Assembly (NCBI RefSeq): GCF_009756665.1
Contig: NZ_CP037953.1
Coordinates: 3,224,001-3,288,000, forward strand
Direction of reading: 5' to 3'
Length of the DNA: 64,000 bases
From: Permianibacter aggregans
GTDB lineage: Bacteria > Pseudomonadota > Gammaproteobacteria > Enterobacterales > Permianibacteraceae
The notes below the pieces were generated by a model. That model was not told the origin of the DNA, made no database searches, and saw only the letters and a program-made list of their open reading frames with translations. Positions 1 through 7,321 of the stretch are shown one piece after another. Every line of letters starts with the position of its first letter. Position 1 is the first letter of the stretch. A program made the position numbers and the translations under genes.

Positions 1-439
1 GGCGCGGTGTTTTGCCGCCAGCACGGATGTGATGCAGCGCGATGACCGTGCCGTCATTCATGATTTTCAGTGTCGCCTGGCGCAATGACCAGCCAATACG
101 CGTGAATTTTTTCGGCAAGCCTTGCGGCATCAGCTTGTTCAATGGCGCAGGTAAACTGGAGTGAGTGCCTTCCGGCTTCGGCTCGGCTTTCTCTCCCTGT
201 CGTTGCAGCACTTCCGGTTGCTGCAGACGCGCTTGCAATGCCTGCCAACTGTTGCTGCTCAGTTCGACCGGCGTAACGTTTTCCAGCAGCGTGCCGCCGA
301 TTTCATTGAGCTGCGCCAAGCGCTGGCGGCACACACTGCACATGCTGCTATGCGCGGCTATGGCCAGGGCCAGGGCCTGGTGCACGTTGCCGGCACTGTA
401 GGCCTGCAACAAATCGAGGCTGGGATGATGAACTGCCAT
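1..439 (-). CDS. ChrR-type zinc anti-sigma factor (3' end cut off by window edge)
   Basis: Anti-sigma factor of the ChrR family, which sequesters its ECF sigma factor until singlet oxygen or organic peroxide stress. 146 codons are visible; the frame is open at the left edge, so the C-terminus is missing. Seen directly: the N-terminal anti-sigma zinc site in the ChrR pattern, His4/His5, then His30, Cys34 and Cys37 (AHSSMCSVC), a Gln/Glu/Pro-rich linker near residues 70-92, and the beginning of the cupin-like C-terminal domain (IALHHIRAGG). The start ATG lies 7 nt after the stop of the sigma gene, so the two are co-transcribed and probably translationally coupled. Family members are about 210-220 residues, so roughly a third is off-window. 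Family assignment is strong; the inducing signal is inferred from characterised homologues. Confidence 0.85.
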   Translation of the reverse strand, partial: MAVHHPSLDLLQAYSAGNVHQALALAIAAHSSMCSVCRQRLAQLNEIGGTLLENVTPVELSSNSWQALQARLQQPEVLQRQGEKAEPKPEGTHSSLPAPLNKLMPQGLPKKFTRIGWSLRQATLKIMNDGTVIALHHIRAGGKTPR

Positions 440-446
440 ACACTTC

Positions 447-1061
447 TTACCCTTGAACAAAAATGCCATGCAACCGCTGCAAGGCCAGACGCAGTCTGGA
501 CTTGACGGTGCCAACCGGAATACCGAGTTCGTCAGCAATTTCCTGGTGGGTTTTGTCTTCAAAATACGATTTCTCAATCGCTTCGGCCTGCGCTTCCGGC
601 AACTCCTGCATGCGCAAACGCAACTGGCCGCCGCGGCGTAACAAATCCACTTGCTCGTCGGTCGGGTCGGCTTCATCAGCGAGCACCGGGTACAAGTCGT
701 CGGCCGGCAGCAATTCGGTTGGCCCCGCCTTGCGACACTTCAAATCGATAAAACGGTTACGGGCCAGCGTGAAAATCCAGGTGCTGGCTTTGGCTTTCCT
801 GCGATCGAAGGTTTCGGCGCGACGCCAAATCAGCAGCATGGCTTCCTGCACCATTTCTTCAGCGGTGCGCGCGTCGCAACCAAGACGCAGGAAATAGCTG
901 TTCAGACGCGGCCCAAAATGGCGATAAATACGCTCAAATGCCGCGTTGTTCTGGCTGGCGCCGATGTCATTCAAACACTGCGCCCATTCGTCGCCGTTGT
1001 TGTTGCTGCTTACCACAGTAGGCCGGCATGTCGTTAAATGGCGGGTACGCGAATTGTACAT
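447..1061 (-). CDS. ECF RNA polymerase sigma factor, RpoE/ChrR (ECF11) type
   Basis: Extracytoplasmic-function sigma factor of 204 residues. Region 2 is recognisable around residues 35-95 (AFERIYRHFGPRLNSYFLRLG, read with the following AEEMVQEAMLLIWRRAETFD) and region 4 at the C-terminus (HQEIADELGIPVGTVKSRL helix-turn-helix). It directs RNA polymerase to a stress regulon and is partnered with the ChrR-type protein immediately downstream. The reading frame extends further upstream, but ATG 1061 is preferred because the ECF11-like promoter at 1101-1128 lies just in front of it; a GTG about 15 codons inside is an alternative start, and no strong ribosome site distinguishes them. Pairing with a zinc/cupin anti-sigma and the TGATCC promoter together support a singlet-oxygen-type regulator, by analogy with Rhodobacter. 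Confidence 0.88.
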   Translation of the reverse strand: MYNSRTRHLTTCRPTVVSSNNNGDEWAQCLNDIGASQNNAAFERIYRHFGPRLNSYFLRLGCDARTAEEMVQEAMLLIWRRAETFDRRKAKASTWIFTLARNRFIDLKCRKAGPTELLPADDLYPVLADEADPTDEQVDLLRRGGQLRLRMQELPEAQAEAIEKSYFEDKTHQEIADELGIPVGTVKSRLRLALQRLHGIFVQG

Positions 1062-1100
1062 GAGGTTCAAAGCACCGCTTGACGTGTATCCTTGGCTTCT

Positions 1101-1128
1101 TTTACGCAGCGCAGGTAAGGCCGGATCA
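1101..1128 (-). promoter_or_regulatory. Candidate ECF11 (RpoE-ChrR) autoregulated promoter
   Basis: On the minus strand TGATCC (1128-1123) is followed after 16 nt by CGTAAA (1106-1101), that is TGATCC-N18-TAAA, which agrees with the published consensus of RpoE-ChrR promoters. It sits about 40 bp before the sigma ATG at 1061, the position expected for autoregulation of the sigma/anti-sigma pair. Confidence 0.65.
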
Positions 1129-1190
1129 GTGCCCCTGGCGCCGATAACTTCCACGTGCCGACAAAACCCGAGATGTTTCATTGCCCCGCT

Positions 1191-2579
1191 ATGAGTGTTC
1201 AGTACGGCCTGTTGCCGATGCTCGGCTATTGGCCTGCCGACGACGCCCAGATTGTGCTGCTGAGCGGTCCAACGCTGACGCCGGCGCAGACCCGGCAGTT
1301 TTGCGCCCAGCGTCTGATGCAAATGCCGGTGGTGCTGCAGCATTGGGCGCAATGGTCGGCCTCGCTTCAGGCCTCTGACAACCAGCGCTGGGCCGAGCAC
1401 ATCGGTTCCCCGTTCTGGCGCCAGTACGCGCTGGATGTGGCCGAACCGTGGCGGCAATTGCCGTTAGCCACTTATTCCTTGTCCGAGGCACTTGGCCACT
1501 GGCAGCGTCTGCTGGAAGCGCTTTGGCCGTCACGGGCATTGCAATTGCCATCCGCTTTGGCAACCGCAATTAGCGCTCTGAATACGCAAGAATGGCTGAC
1601 AGCACCCGTGGCATTCTGGGCAGAGGAACGGGCCGAATGGGCGACACACGCCGGTTTGCTGTCGGCCCGGTTGCTCAGCATTCCGGTTATGCCTTCCAGC
1701 ACTCAGTGCCGCCTGATCGCCGAGCCGGCTGGTGCCAAATTGTTTCGTTACACCGGCGATGGCCAGCGACCGATTCTAATGGTGTTTGCCACGGTCAATT
1801 CGGCCGAGGTGTTGGATCTGAATGACCAGCATTCGCTATTGCAAGCATTGCAGCGTCAGGGCTTTACCCCGTATTTGCTGGATTGGAGCGCACTTGGACT
1901 GCAGGGTGGCGGGCTCGATGTCTATGAACAACAAGCGCTGCCGTTGGCGCTTGATGCCGTGTGTGCTGATAGTGGACAGCGGCAAAGCGATGTGCTTGGT
2001 GTCTGCCAGGGCGGCGTGTTTTGTTTGCACGCCTTCCACAAGTCCGCAAAAGTGCGTGCGCTGCACTTATTGGCGACGCCACTTGATTATCAATGCGAAC
2101 AGGATGTCTTGACGCAGTGGGCAAAAAATTCGGTATTACCGACAACGTCGCCGACCACAGAAATGCCAGCGATTTCACCCGGCGTCTTGAATGTATGGTT
2201 TGTGTATTTGAAACCCTTCGCGTTACGGCCCGGAAAGCTTCTGAATTGGTTGCAGCGCCCACCGAACGATATCGCGCTATCGCTTGCAGTACAAATGGAA
2301 CATTGGCTATTGAGCGGGCCGATGTTGTCGTCGGCGGCATTGGCGCAATATCGTCAACGCTGCGTCAGCGCTTCGCCATCGCTGACCAGTGATATTCCGG
2401 TGCAGTTACTGATTGCCGAGCAGGATCATATTGTGCCACCGGCAGCATCGCTTAACGGTGCCGAACAACGTTTTAGCCATTTACGGGTGCAGCGTTTTAC
2501 TACCGGCCATATCGGCTTATTGATGGGGCGCGCTCATCGGCAAGTAGCCGAAGCGATTGCGCAATGGCCATCGGCCTAG
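1191..2579 (+). CDS. Poly(3-hydroxyalkanoate) synthase-like alpha/beta hydrolase
   Basis: Likely PHA synthase of the PhaC family (closest in layout to class III), which polymerises hydroxyacyl-CoA into storage polyester. The lipase-like box with nucleophilic cysteine is seen as GVCQGG (Cys272), followed by the catalytic Asp412 (EQDHIVPP) and His440 (TGHIGLLMGRA); the preceding ILMVFATVN and LLDWSALG segments match the conserved core. Length from ATG 1191 is 462 residues, between class III (about 360) and class I (about 590). GTG 1155 and ATG 1173 are in-frame alternatives and none has a clear ribosome site. It is transcribed divergently from the ECF sigma gene. No phaA, phaB, phaE or phasin gene is nearby, so it may be an orphan synthase or a related acyltransferase. 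Confidence 0.72.
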   Translation: MSVQYGLLPMLGYWPADDAQIVLLSGPTLTPAQTRQFCAQRLMQMPVVLQHWAQWSASLQASDNQRWAEHIGSPFWRQYALDVAEPWRQLPLATYSLSEALGHWQRLLEALWPSRALQLPSALATAISALNTQEWLTAPVAFWAEERAEWATHAGLLSARLLSIPVMPSSTQCRLIAEPAGAKLFRYTGDGQRPILMVFATVNSAEVLDLNDQHSLLQALQRQGFTPYLLDWSALGLQGGGLDVYEQQALPLALDAVCADSGQRQSDVLGVCQGGVFCLHAFHKSAKVRALHLLATPLDYQCEQDVLTQWAKNSVLPTTSPTTEMPAISPGVLNVWFVYLKPFALRPGKLLNWLQRPPNDIALSLAVQMEHWLLSGPMLSSAALAQYRQRCVSASPSLTSDIPVQLLIAEQDHIVPPAASLNGAEQRFSHLRVQRFTTGHIGLLMGRAHRQVAEAIAQWPSA

Positions 2580-2641
2580 AGTCTTCCGCGCAATTTGCAC
2601 TACACTGGCTCCCATTCAATGATTTCAAAATGGTGCACACA

Positions 2642-3058
2642 ATGTTGAAAACCCTTTCGCTGGTTATGGCGGTTTGTTCACTTGCCGCCTGCGTTCATCA
2701 CGGCCCAGTCCATCCTGCACACGGCCCCGTTATTCAGCGTTCCGGCCCGCCGCCGCATGCGCCTGCTCACGGCTATCGTCATAAACAGGGCGGTGTGGAT
2801 TTGAGTTTTGATTCCGGCCTTGGTGTTTACGTGGTCATCGGTCACCCCGGTTATTACTTCTGGGACAACCTGTATTGGTGGTATCACGACGGATTCTGGC
2901 GTTCCAGCCCGAGCTGGGGCGGCAGCTATATCGTTGTCTCCGAAGGCAAACGCGTACCGCCCGGCTTAGCCAAAAAGCACGGACATGGCCATGGCAAATC
3001 GGAAGGCAAAGGCAAGTCTAAAGACAAGGGTAAAGGTAAAGATAAGAAAGACAAGTAA
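2642..3058 (+). CDS. Small putative lipoprotein with His/Gly/Lys-rich tail
   Basis: Unidentified 138-residue secreted protein. The first 17 residues form a signal with a lipobox ending SLAAC, so the mature protein is probably an outer- or inner-membrane lipoprotein. The middle is rich in His and Pro, then comes an aromatic core (YYFWDNLYWWYHDGFWR) and a segment GSYIVVSEGKRVPPGL; the last 30 residues are almost only Lys, Gly, Asp and His. ATG 2630 (four codons upstream) is an alternative start. Similar His-rich lipoproteins with a Trp/Tyr core are common hypothetical proteins in gammaproteobacteria; the function is unknown. The next gene follows after 43 nt on the same strand. Confidence 0.7.
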   Translation: MLKTLSLVMAVCSLAACVHHGPVHPAHGPVIQRSGPPPHAPAHGYRHKQGGVDLSFDSGLGVYVVIGHPGYYFWDNLYWWYHDGFWRSSPSWGGSYIVVSEGKRVPPGLAKKHGHGHGKSEGKGKSKDKGKGKDKKDK

Positions 3059-3101
3059 TCGAAACTCGGCTGAAAAAGGCCAGCTGCACAAGGAGCGCGA
3101 C

Positions 3102-3587
3102 ATGCGAATGATGTTGGGGTTTTTGGTATTACTGTTTTCAACAAATGCCATCTTGGCTTGCGAAGGGCCTGAATATCGCCAGTTTGATTTCTGGCTCGGT
3201 CAGTGGACGGTATACACCGCCGACGGCAAAGTTGCCGGCGAAAACGATATTTCCTTGCGTGAAGACGGTTGCGTGCTGCAGGAACAATACGTAACGGCCG
3301 GTGGTTACAAGGGCGAAAGCCTGAATATCTACGACAAGAGTCGTCAACGCTGGCACCAAACCTGGGTCGATAATCAAGGCGGCTTGTTGCAACTGGATGG
3401 CGGTTTGCAAAACGGTGCAATGGTGCTGGAAGGCATGGCGTTTATTGCGCCGGACACTGAGCGGTTGAATCGCATCAGTTGGACACCAAACGCCGATGGC
3501 TCTGTGCGCCAGCACTGGCAATATCAAGAGCCGAGCGGTGAATGGAAAACCGTTTTTGATGGCTTATACAAACGCCGGCAGCAATGA
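3102..3587 (+). CDS. Secreted DUF1579-like protein
   Basis: 161-residue exported protein. A hydrophobic leader MRMMLGFLVLLFSTNAILA precedes Cys20, so it may be a Sec-cleaved periplasmic protein or a weak-lipobox lipoprotein. The rest (FDFWLGQWTVYTADGK, then QTWVDNQGGLLQLDGG and ISWTPNADGSVRQHW) has the alternating beta pattern of DUF1579-type lipocalin-like domains that start with FDFWLG. The start is set by AAGGAG eight nt upstream of ATG 3102, although the frame is open further back. It ends 4 bp before the stop of the convergent DUF2007 gene, with no visible terminator between them. No catalytic function can be assigned. Confidence 0.7.
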   Translation: MRMMLGFLVLLFSTNAILACEGPEYRQFDFWLGQWTVYTADGKVAGENDISLREDGCVLQEQYVTAGGYKGESLNIYDKSRQRWHQTWVDNQGGLLQLDGGLQNGAMVLEGMAFIAPDTERLNRISWTPNADGSVRQHWQYQEPSGEWKTVFDGLYKRRQQ

Positions 3588-3591
3588 AGCC

Positions 3592-3906
3592 CTAAACACT
3601 TAGACGCATCGCGCCACACTGCCAGCAACTTTCAAATTCACCATCGATATGTTCGCCACAGTGTCGGCAAGCCCAGTCCGCCAAACGCGGTTGCTCCTGC
3701 CATTCTGCCAGTAAGCTTTGCGCCCTAGCGTGTTCGGAAGGGCGCACCGCCCATACTGTCGGCAGCGTATCGAACGTCAACGGAATTTCCCCGCGACCAC
3801 CAAACAAATGATCGCCCTGCACCAGCGCCTCAATGCCATGCGCCTCCAGAAAGCCACGCAACAAATGGGCTTCAATCGGATTGTCGGCAGTGTACAGCTT
3901 GAGCAT
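3592..3906 (-). CDS. DUF2007 domain protein with C-terminal zinc ribbon
   Basis: 104-residue cytosolic protein. Residues 1-70 match the DUF2007 pattern (LYTADNPIEAHLLRGFLEAHGIEALVQGDHL, broken by me for brevity), a ferredoxin-like fold related to PII-type signal proteins. Residues 77-98 contain two CxxC knuckles (CRHCGEH and CWQCGAM) that would bind zinc. Such proteins are widespread and of unknown role, sometimes called putative signal-transducing proteins. It is convergent with the preceding secreted-protein gene and divergent from dusA. Confidence 0.8.
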   Translation of the reverse strand: MLKLYTADNPIEAHLLRGFLEAHGIEALVQGDHLFGGRGEIPLTFDTLPTVWAVRPSEHARAQSLLAEWQEQPRLADWACRHCGEHIDGEFESCWQCGAMRLSV

Positions 3907-4028
3907 TGAGGTACTCGTAGAGCGGGGTCTTCAACAACCTTAGCACAGAAGTACGCGATCGCTCGCGGGCTCGCATCCTGCGCGTAATTTCGGGACAATG
4001 GCGCCCCGTTTTGCCGAGCCTGTAGTCA

Positions 4029-5006
4029 ATGAATCCTTTATCCCGCCGTTTCTCTGTCGCCCCGATGATGGATTGGACTGATCGTCATTGTCGCTATTTT
4101 TTGCGGTTAATCAGCAAGCGGGCGTTGCTCTATACCGAGATGGTGACGACCGGGGCGATTTTGCATGGCGATAAAGACCGGCATTTGCGCTACAACGCTG
4201 AGGAACATCCGCTGGCTTTGCAATTGGGCGGGTCTGATCCGAAAGCCCTGGCGGAATGCGCTCGTATTGCCACCGATTATGGCTATGACGAAATCAATCT
4301 GAATGTCGGTTGTCCTTCGGATCGGGTGCAGGAAGGGCGCATTGGCGCTTGCCTGATGGCGGAGCCGGATTTGGTGGCGCGCTGTGTCGAGGCAATGCAA
4401 AAGGCGACCTCGCTTCCAGTTACCGTCAAACATCGCATCGGTATTGATGACCAAGATGACTGGCGTGATTTGGAAAACTTCGTTCGCACGGTTTCCTCGG
4501 TGGGGTGTAACTCATTCACGGTGCATGCGCGCAAGGCGTGGCTGCAAGGGTTATCGCCAAAGGAAAATCGTGAAGTGCCGCCGTTGAAATATGAAGCGGT
4601 ATACCGACTGAAGCAGGCGTTTCCGCAACTGGAAATCATCATTAACGGTGGCATCACTGAATGGCCGGCGATTGATGAACATTTGCAGCATGTTGATGGC
4701 GTCATGATCGGGCGCGAGGCTTACCACAACCCCTGGTTATTGGCGCCGGTCGATGAAAAGCTGTTTGGCGATGCGCCGCATGGCCTGTCGCGTGTCGATG
4801 TGCTGGAACAAATGATTGAATACACTGAAAGAGCAATGCTCAGTGGTTCCAGTCTGCAACACATCACTCGCCATATTCTTGGGCTGTTTCATGGTCAGCC
4901 GGGCGGGCGGCAATTCCGTCGTCATTTGAGTGAAAGAGCGCATCGCAAGGATGCCGGTATCGACGTGCTAAAAGAAGCCAAGGCGCTGTTCGAGACCATC
5001 GCCTGA
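4029..5006 (+). CDS. dusA: tRNA-dihydrouridine(20/20a) synthase DusA
   Basis: FMN- and NADPH-dependent enzyme that reduces U20 and U20a in the tRNA D-loop. The 325-residue protein has the Dus TIM-barrel signature: FSVAPMMDWTDRHCRYFLR at the N-terminus, the catalytic cysteine in NLNVGCPSDRVQ, HRIGIDD, FTVHARKAWLQGLSPKENR typical of DusA rather than DusB/C, and INGGITEW plus GVMIGREAYHNPW for FMN phosphate binding. The helical tRNA-binding tail (ITRHILGLFHGQPGGRQFR) is complete. Length equals that of characterised DusA. It is a single gene; a short GGGCG-CTTA-CGCCC hairpin at 5091-5104 followed by ATTTTC may be its weak terminator. Confidence 0.96.
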   Translation: MNPLSRRFSVAPMMDWTDRHCRYFLRLISKRALLYTEMVTTGAILHGDKDRHLRYNAEEHPLALQLGGSDPKALAECARIATDYGYDEINLNVGCPSDRVQEGRIGACLMAEPDLVARCVEAMQKATSLPVTVKHRIGIDDQDDWRDLENFVRTVSSVGCNSFTVHARKAWLQGLSPKENREVPPLKYEAVYRLKQAFPQLEIIINGGITEWPAIDEHLQHVDGVMIGREAYHNPWLLAPVDEKLFGDAPHGLSRVDVLEQMIEYTERAMLSGSSLQHITRHILGLFHGQPGGRQFRRHLSERAHRKDAGIDVLKEAKALFETIA

Positions 5007-5137
5007 GTTCGAATCTGTTTCAAATCATGAAAAAGTTTGTCTAACCAGCAAACCATTTTCCGGTGTGCTTCGTCTTAATAGCTTGAAACCGGGCGCTTAC
5101 GCCCATTTTCGACGAATGGCATGCTGGGAGCGCCGAC

Positions 5138-5233
5138 ATGATGTCTTACATTCCCTTCCTCGTGGCAACATTCCTGCCAGTGCTACTGTTTGGCTTGAGC
5201 GCGTGGGCGCTCTCCTGGTGGCTGGAACGTTGA
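5138..5233 (+). CDS. Possible 31-residue single-span membrane peptide
   Basis: Short frame ATG 5138 to TGA 5233 encoding 31 residues that are almost entirely a transmembrane helix (IPFLVATFLPVLLFGLSAWA) with a short WWLER tail. A GGGAG sequence about 10 nt upstream could serve as ribosome site. It ends 38 nt before the PspC-domain gene on the same strand. Psp regions often carry small membrane proteins (PspB, PspD, PspG), but this peptide has no clear similarity to them. Coding status rests only on ribosome site, composition and context. Confidence 0.4.
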   Translation: MMSYIPFLVATFLPVLLFGLSAWALSWWLER

Positions 5234-5271
5234 ACGTTCGCGCCACCCAAGCAAACAGCGAGGTATTTGCC

Positions 5272-5523
5272 ATGGCACGATGTTCACAATGTGGTCGCCC
5301 GTTACCGAAAGGTGATACCGCCTATCGGGTCAAGCAAGGGCGTAAGTTGTTCGGTGTCTGCGCTGGCATCGCCGATCATTTCGGCTTTTCCCGCTTCGCC
5401 GTGCGATTGATAGCGCTGATGGCGCTGGTGTTTTTGTTTCCGGCGGCGCTGATTGCCTATTTCCTGGCAGCGCTGCTGATGGATGAGGAACCGGAATATA
5501 TCGAACACGTTGTCCATCAATAA
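5272..5523 (+). CDS. PspC-domain membrane protein with N-terminal zinc knuckle
   Basis: 83-residue protein. Residues 4-8 form a CSQCG knuckle, lacking a visible second CxxC, then the PspC domain proper begins (KLFGVCAGIADHFGFSRFAVRLIALM) and continues into a transmembrane helix (ALVFLFPAALIAYFLAALLM) and a short acidic tail. In E. coli PspC works with PspB at the inner membrane to sense envelope stress and release PspA. No pspA, pspB or pspF is in the window, so whether this copy acts in a phage-shock response is inference. The start at ATG 5272 fits the CSQCG N-terminus; a strong terminator follows at 5599-5639. Confidence 0.85.
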   Translation: MARCSQCGRPLPKGDTAYRVKQGRKLFGVCAGIADHFGFSRFAVRLIALMALVFLFPAALIAYFLAALLMDEEPEYIEHVVHQ

Positions 5524-5598
5524 TTCTCCCCAAGCCTGATCGGGTTGTCAGCAATTGCCGTAACAACGGCTATCGACAATCCGAACAGATTTCCCTCC

Positions 5599-5639
5599 GG
5601 GCGCCATTAGCCTGCGTTAATATGGCGCCCTATTTTTTT
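5599..5639 (+). terminator. Intrinsic terminator after the PspC gene
   Basis: GGGCGCCAT (5599-5607) pairs with ATGGCGCCC (5622-5630) and is followed directly by TATTTTTTT, a textbook rho-independent terminator for rightward transcription. Confidence 0.88.
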
Positions 5640-5651
5640 GCCTGAATTTTC

Positions 5652-5678
5652 CCCACTGCGGCGAATTGCCGCAGTGGG
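5652..5678. repeat. Perfect 11-bp inverted repeat upstream of the PCuAC gene
   Basis: CCCACTGCGGC (5652-5662) and GCCGCAGTGGG (5668-5678) are exact reverse complements around a 5-nt GAATT loop. No T-run follows on either strand, so it is not a typical terminator. It ends 30 bp before the start of the copper-chaperone gene and could be an operator or an mRNA hairpin. Confidence 0.8.
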
Positions 5679-5708
5679 TGTCTGATCAAATACTCTGGGA
5701 GAATGCCG

Positions 5709-6116
5709 ATGCGTGTCTGGCTGCTTGCCTTGTTGTTCTGTTGCTCAGTTGTCGTAGCTGAACCGTTGATCATACGCGATGCCTATGTGCCATTGCCGCC
5801 GCCGGGCGCACCGGCCGCTGCGTACTTCACGTTGATCAATGAAGGCGAAACCCGTCGGCTGGTTGATGTCGACAGTCCGCAGGCCGGCATGACCATGTTG
5901 CACGAAAGTATCGTCAAGGACGGCGCCGCGCGGATGCAGCATGTCGATTATCTGGAACTGAAAAAAGGCGAGGTGGTGGCGTTGAAGCCGGGCGGTTTGC
6001 ACGTGATGTTGATGCGCTTGAAATCACCGCTCAAAGTCGGCGATCAGGTGCAGATCGAATTGCAGTTTGCTGACGAAAGTACGCAAATGATCCAGGTGCC
6101 GGTAATCGCCCGTTGA
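5709..6116 (+). CDS. Periplasmic copper chaperone, PCuAC family
   Basis: 135-residue exported Cu(I) chaperone of the PCuAC/DUF461 family, which delivers copper to the CuA site of cytochrome oxidase. After a 17-residue signal peptide (VWLLALLFCCSVVVA) the mature domain starts with the usual IIRDAYVPLPPPGAPAAAYFTL. The metal site H(M)x10Mx21HxM is present: MTMLHES, then ARMQHV, then GGLHVMLM. ATG 5709 is preferred to ATG 5703 because GGGAGA lies six nt before it. No oxidase, SCO or copA gene is adjacent, so it appears to be a stand-alone transcription unit behind the terminator and palindrome at 5599-5678. Confidence 0.92.
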   Translation: MRVWLLALLFCCSVVVAEPLIIRDAYVPLPPPGAPAAAYFTLINEGETRRLVDVDSPQAGMTMLHESIVKDGAARMQHVDYLELKKGEVVALKPGGLHVMLMRLKSPLKVGDQVQIELQFADESTQMIQVPVIAR

Positions 6117-6163
6117 AGCTTGAAGCTATCTCAAGAATGTCTGAAGCTCGGTGAGCTGGACAA

Positions 6164-7252
6164 ATGTGGCACTCGGAAAAATTCGCCAGGAGCGAGTTTT
6201 CGTGGAACCCGGAGGGTGAACCACATGCATGCGGTGAACCATCCTCATTTATTACCGGTAAACTCCGGTTCCTGCGCTCCTATTTGCGCACCTCACCATC
6301 GCCCAGACTATTTTTGCGATGGCTTCTACTTTTCTTGATGCTCAGCGCTTTGCTGCTGAGCATCGCCAGTGCCAATGAGTCAGCGTACCGCGCTGAACTC
6401 GACAAGGCCTGTGTCGGTAGCCGCGTTTTGTCGGTGGTGGCGCATGCCGACGATGATCTGTACTTCATCAATCCCTCGATAGACGAAGCCATTGCCCGCG
6501 GTGCCTGCGTGCATACGGTGGTGGTGACGGCCGGCTATGTTGACGACCCGAATAACGACGCCAGACAGCGCGGCTTGCAAGCGGCCTATGCGTTGATGCT
6601 TGGTGAATCCGGGCTGCAGTGGCGGCATAGCGAGCGGCAGTTGGCTGGCAAAATCATCGAGCATTGGCAGGCGAACTCCACGCCGCGTATTGAATTGAGT
6701 TTCCTTGAGTTGCCGGCCGGTGCGCACGATGATTTGCGTTCGCGAGCGAGGCCAAATCTTTATCGAGTATTTGCCGATGATGCCGCCACTGAAACCACCG
6801 GCACACCGATGCAGCGCTATAACGAAAGCGAATTGATCGCGGTGTTGCGGGCCATCATCGAAAGCTATGACCCGGAGCGCTTATTGACGCTGCAGGCGAC
6901 GCGGGCCTACCCGGTACGCCACAGTCGCCCGGTCGGTGAGGGCGACCATCCAGACCACGTTATTGTCGCCAAACTGACGATGTTGGCGGCCAAAGACTTG
7001 CCGCGCCTTCGCCATATCATCCAGCATGATGATTACCCGATTCAGGATCGGCCGGCCAATTTGAGCGCTGAACAAGCGGCGCGCAAAACCGCGATTCTGC
7101 ACGCCTATTGCCTGCAGGATCGCCGTGGCTGCGCCGACCCGGAGCGTCTGACGCCGGATTGCGATGCTCGCAACGACAGCCATTGGGGCGCTGCCTGGCT
7201 TTGTCGGCATTACCCGAGCCCGGTCGCCAGACCGGCACCGATCAAACGTTGA
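6164..7252 (+). CDS. PIG-L/LmbE-type zinc deacetylase, exported or membrane-anchored
   Basis: Zn-dependent amidase fold of the PIG-L/LmbE family (substrates of members are N-acetylglucosaminyl compounds). The two metal motifs are visible: AHADDDLYF (AHxDD) near the start of the domain and GDHPDHVIVA (HxDH) near residue 270. The frame from ATG 6164 gives 362 residues, but the first 40 are atypical (Arg/Pro/Gly rich) and a good signal peptide, LRWLLLFLMLSALLLSIASA, begins near residue 51; TTG at codon 41 is a plausible alternative start that would give a normal leader. The C-terminus has extra cysteines (AYCLQDRRGCADP, CDARN, WLCRHY) that may form disulfides, consistent with export. The physiological substrate is unknown. 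Confidence 0.82.
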   Translation: MWHSEKFARSEFSWNPEGEPHACGEPSSFITGKLRFLRSYLRTSPSPRLFLRWLLLFLMLSALLLSIASANESAYRAELDKACVGSRVLSVVAHADDDLYFINPSIDEAIARGACVHTVVVTAGYVDDPNNDARQRGLQAAYALMLGESGLQWRHSERQLAGKIIEHWQANSTPRIELSFLELPAGAHDDLRSRARPNLYRVFADDAATETTGTPMQRYNESELIAVLRAIIESYDPERLLTLQATRAYPVRHSRPVGEGDHPDHVIVAKLTMLAAKDLPRLRHIIQHDDYPIQDRPANLSAEQAARKTAILHAYCLQDRRGCADPERLTPDCDARNDSHWGAAWLCRHYPSPVARPAPIKR

Positions 7253-7264
7253 AAGCCCGATTCC

Positions 7265-7292
7265 AACCTTTCGCCCCTGGCCCGCGTCTGAG
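7265..7292 (+). promoter_or_regulatory. Candidate ECF promoter AACC-N17-GTCTGAG for the sigma gene
   Basis: AACC at 7265-7268 and CGTCTGAG at 7285-7292 are separated as in group RpoE-like promoters (AAC in the -35, TCTGA in the -10). The same two elements with the same spacing occur at 8430-8457 before the DUF4097 gene. It lies 30 bp before the GTG start of the ECF sigma gene, suggesting autoregulation. Confidence 0.55.
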
Positions 7293-7321
7293 AAGATGTG
7301 GAACCAATCAGGGGATATTAC

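Noticed and set aside
1062-1457. N-terminal extension of the first ECF sigma gene to 336 residues
   Set aside because: The extra 132 residues overlap the divergent PHA-synthase-like gene and have no sigma-like features; the promoter at 1101-1128 would lie inside.
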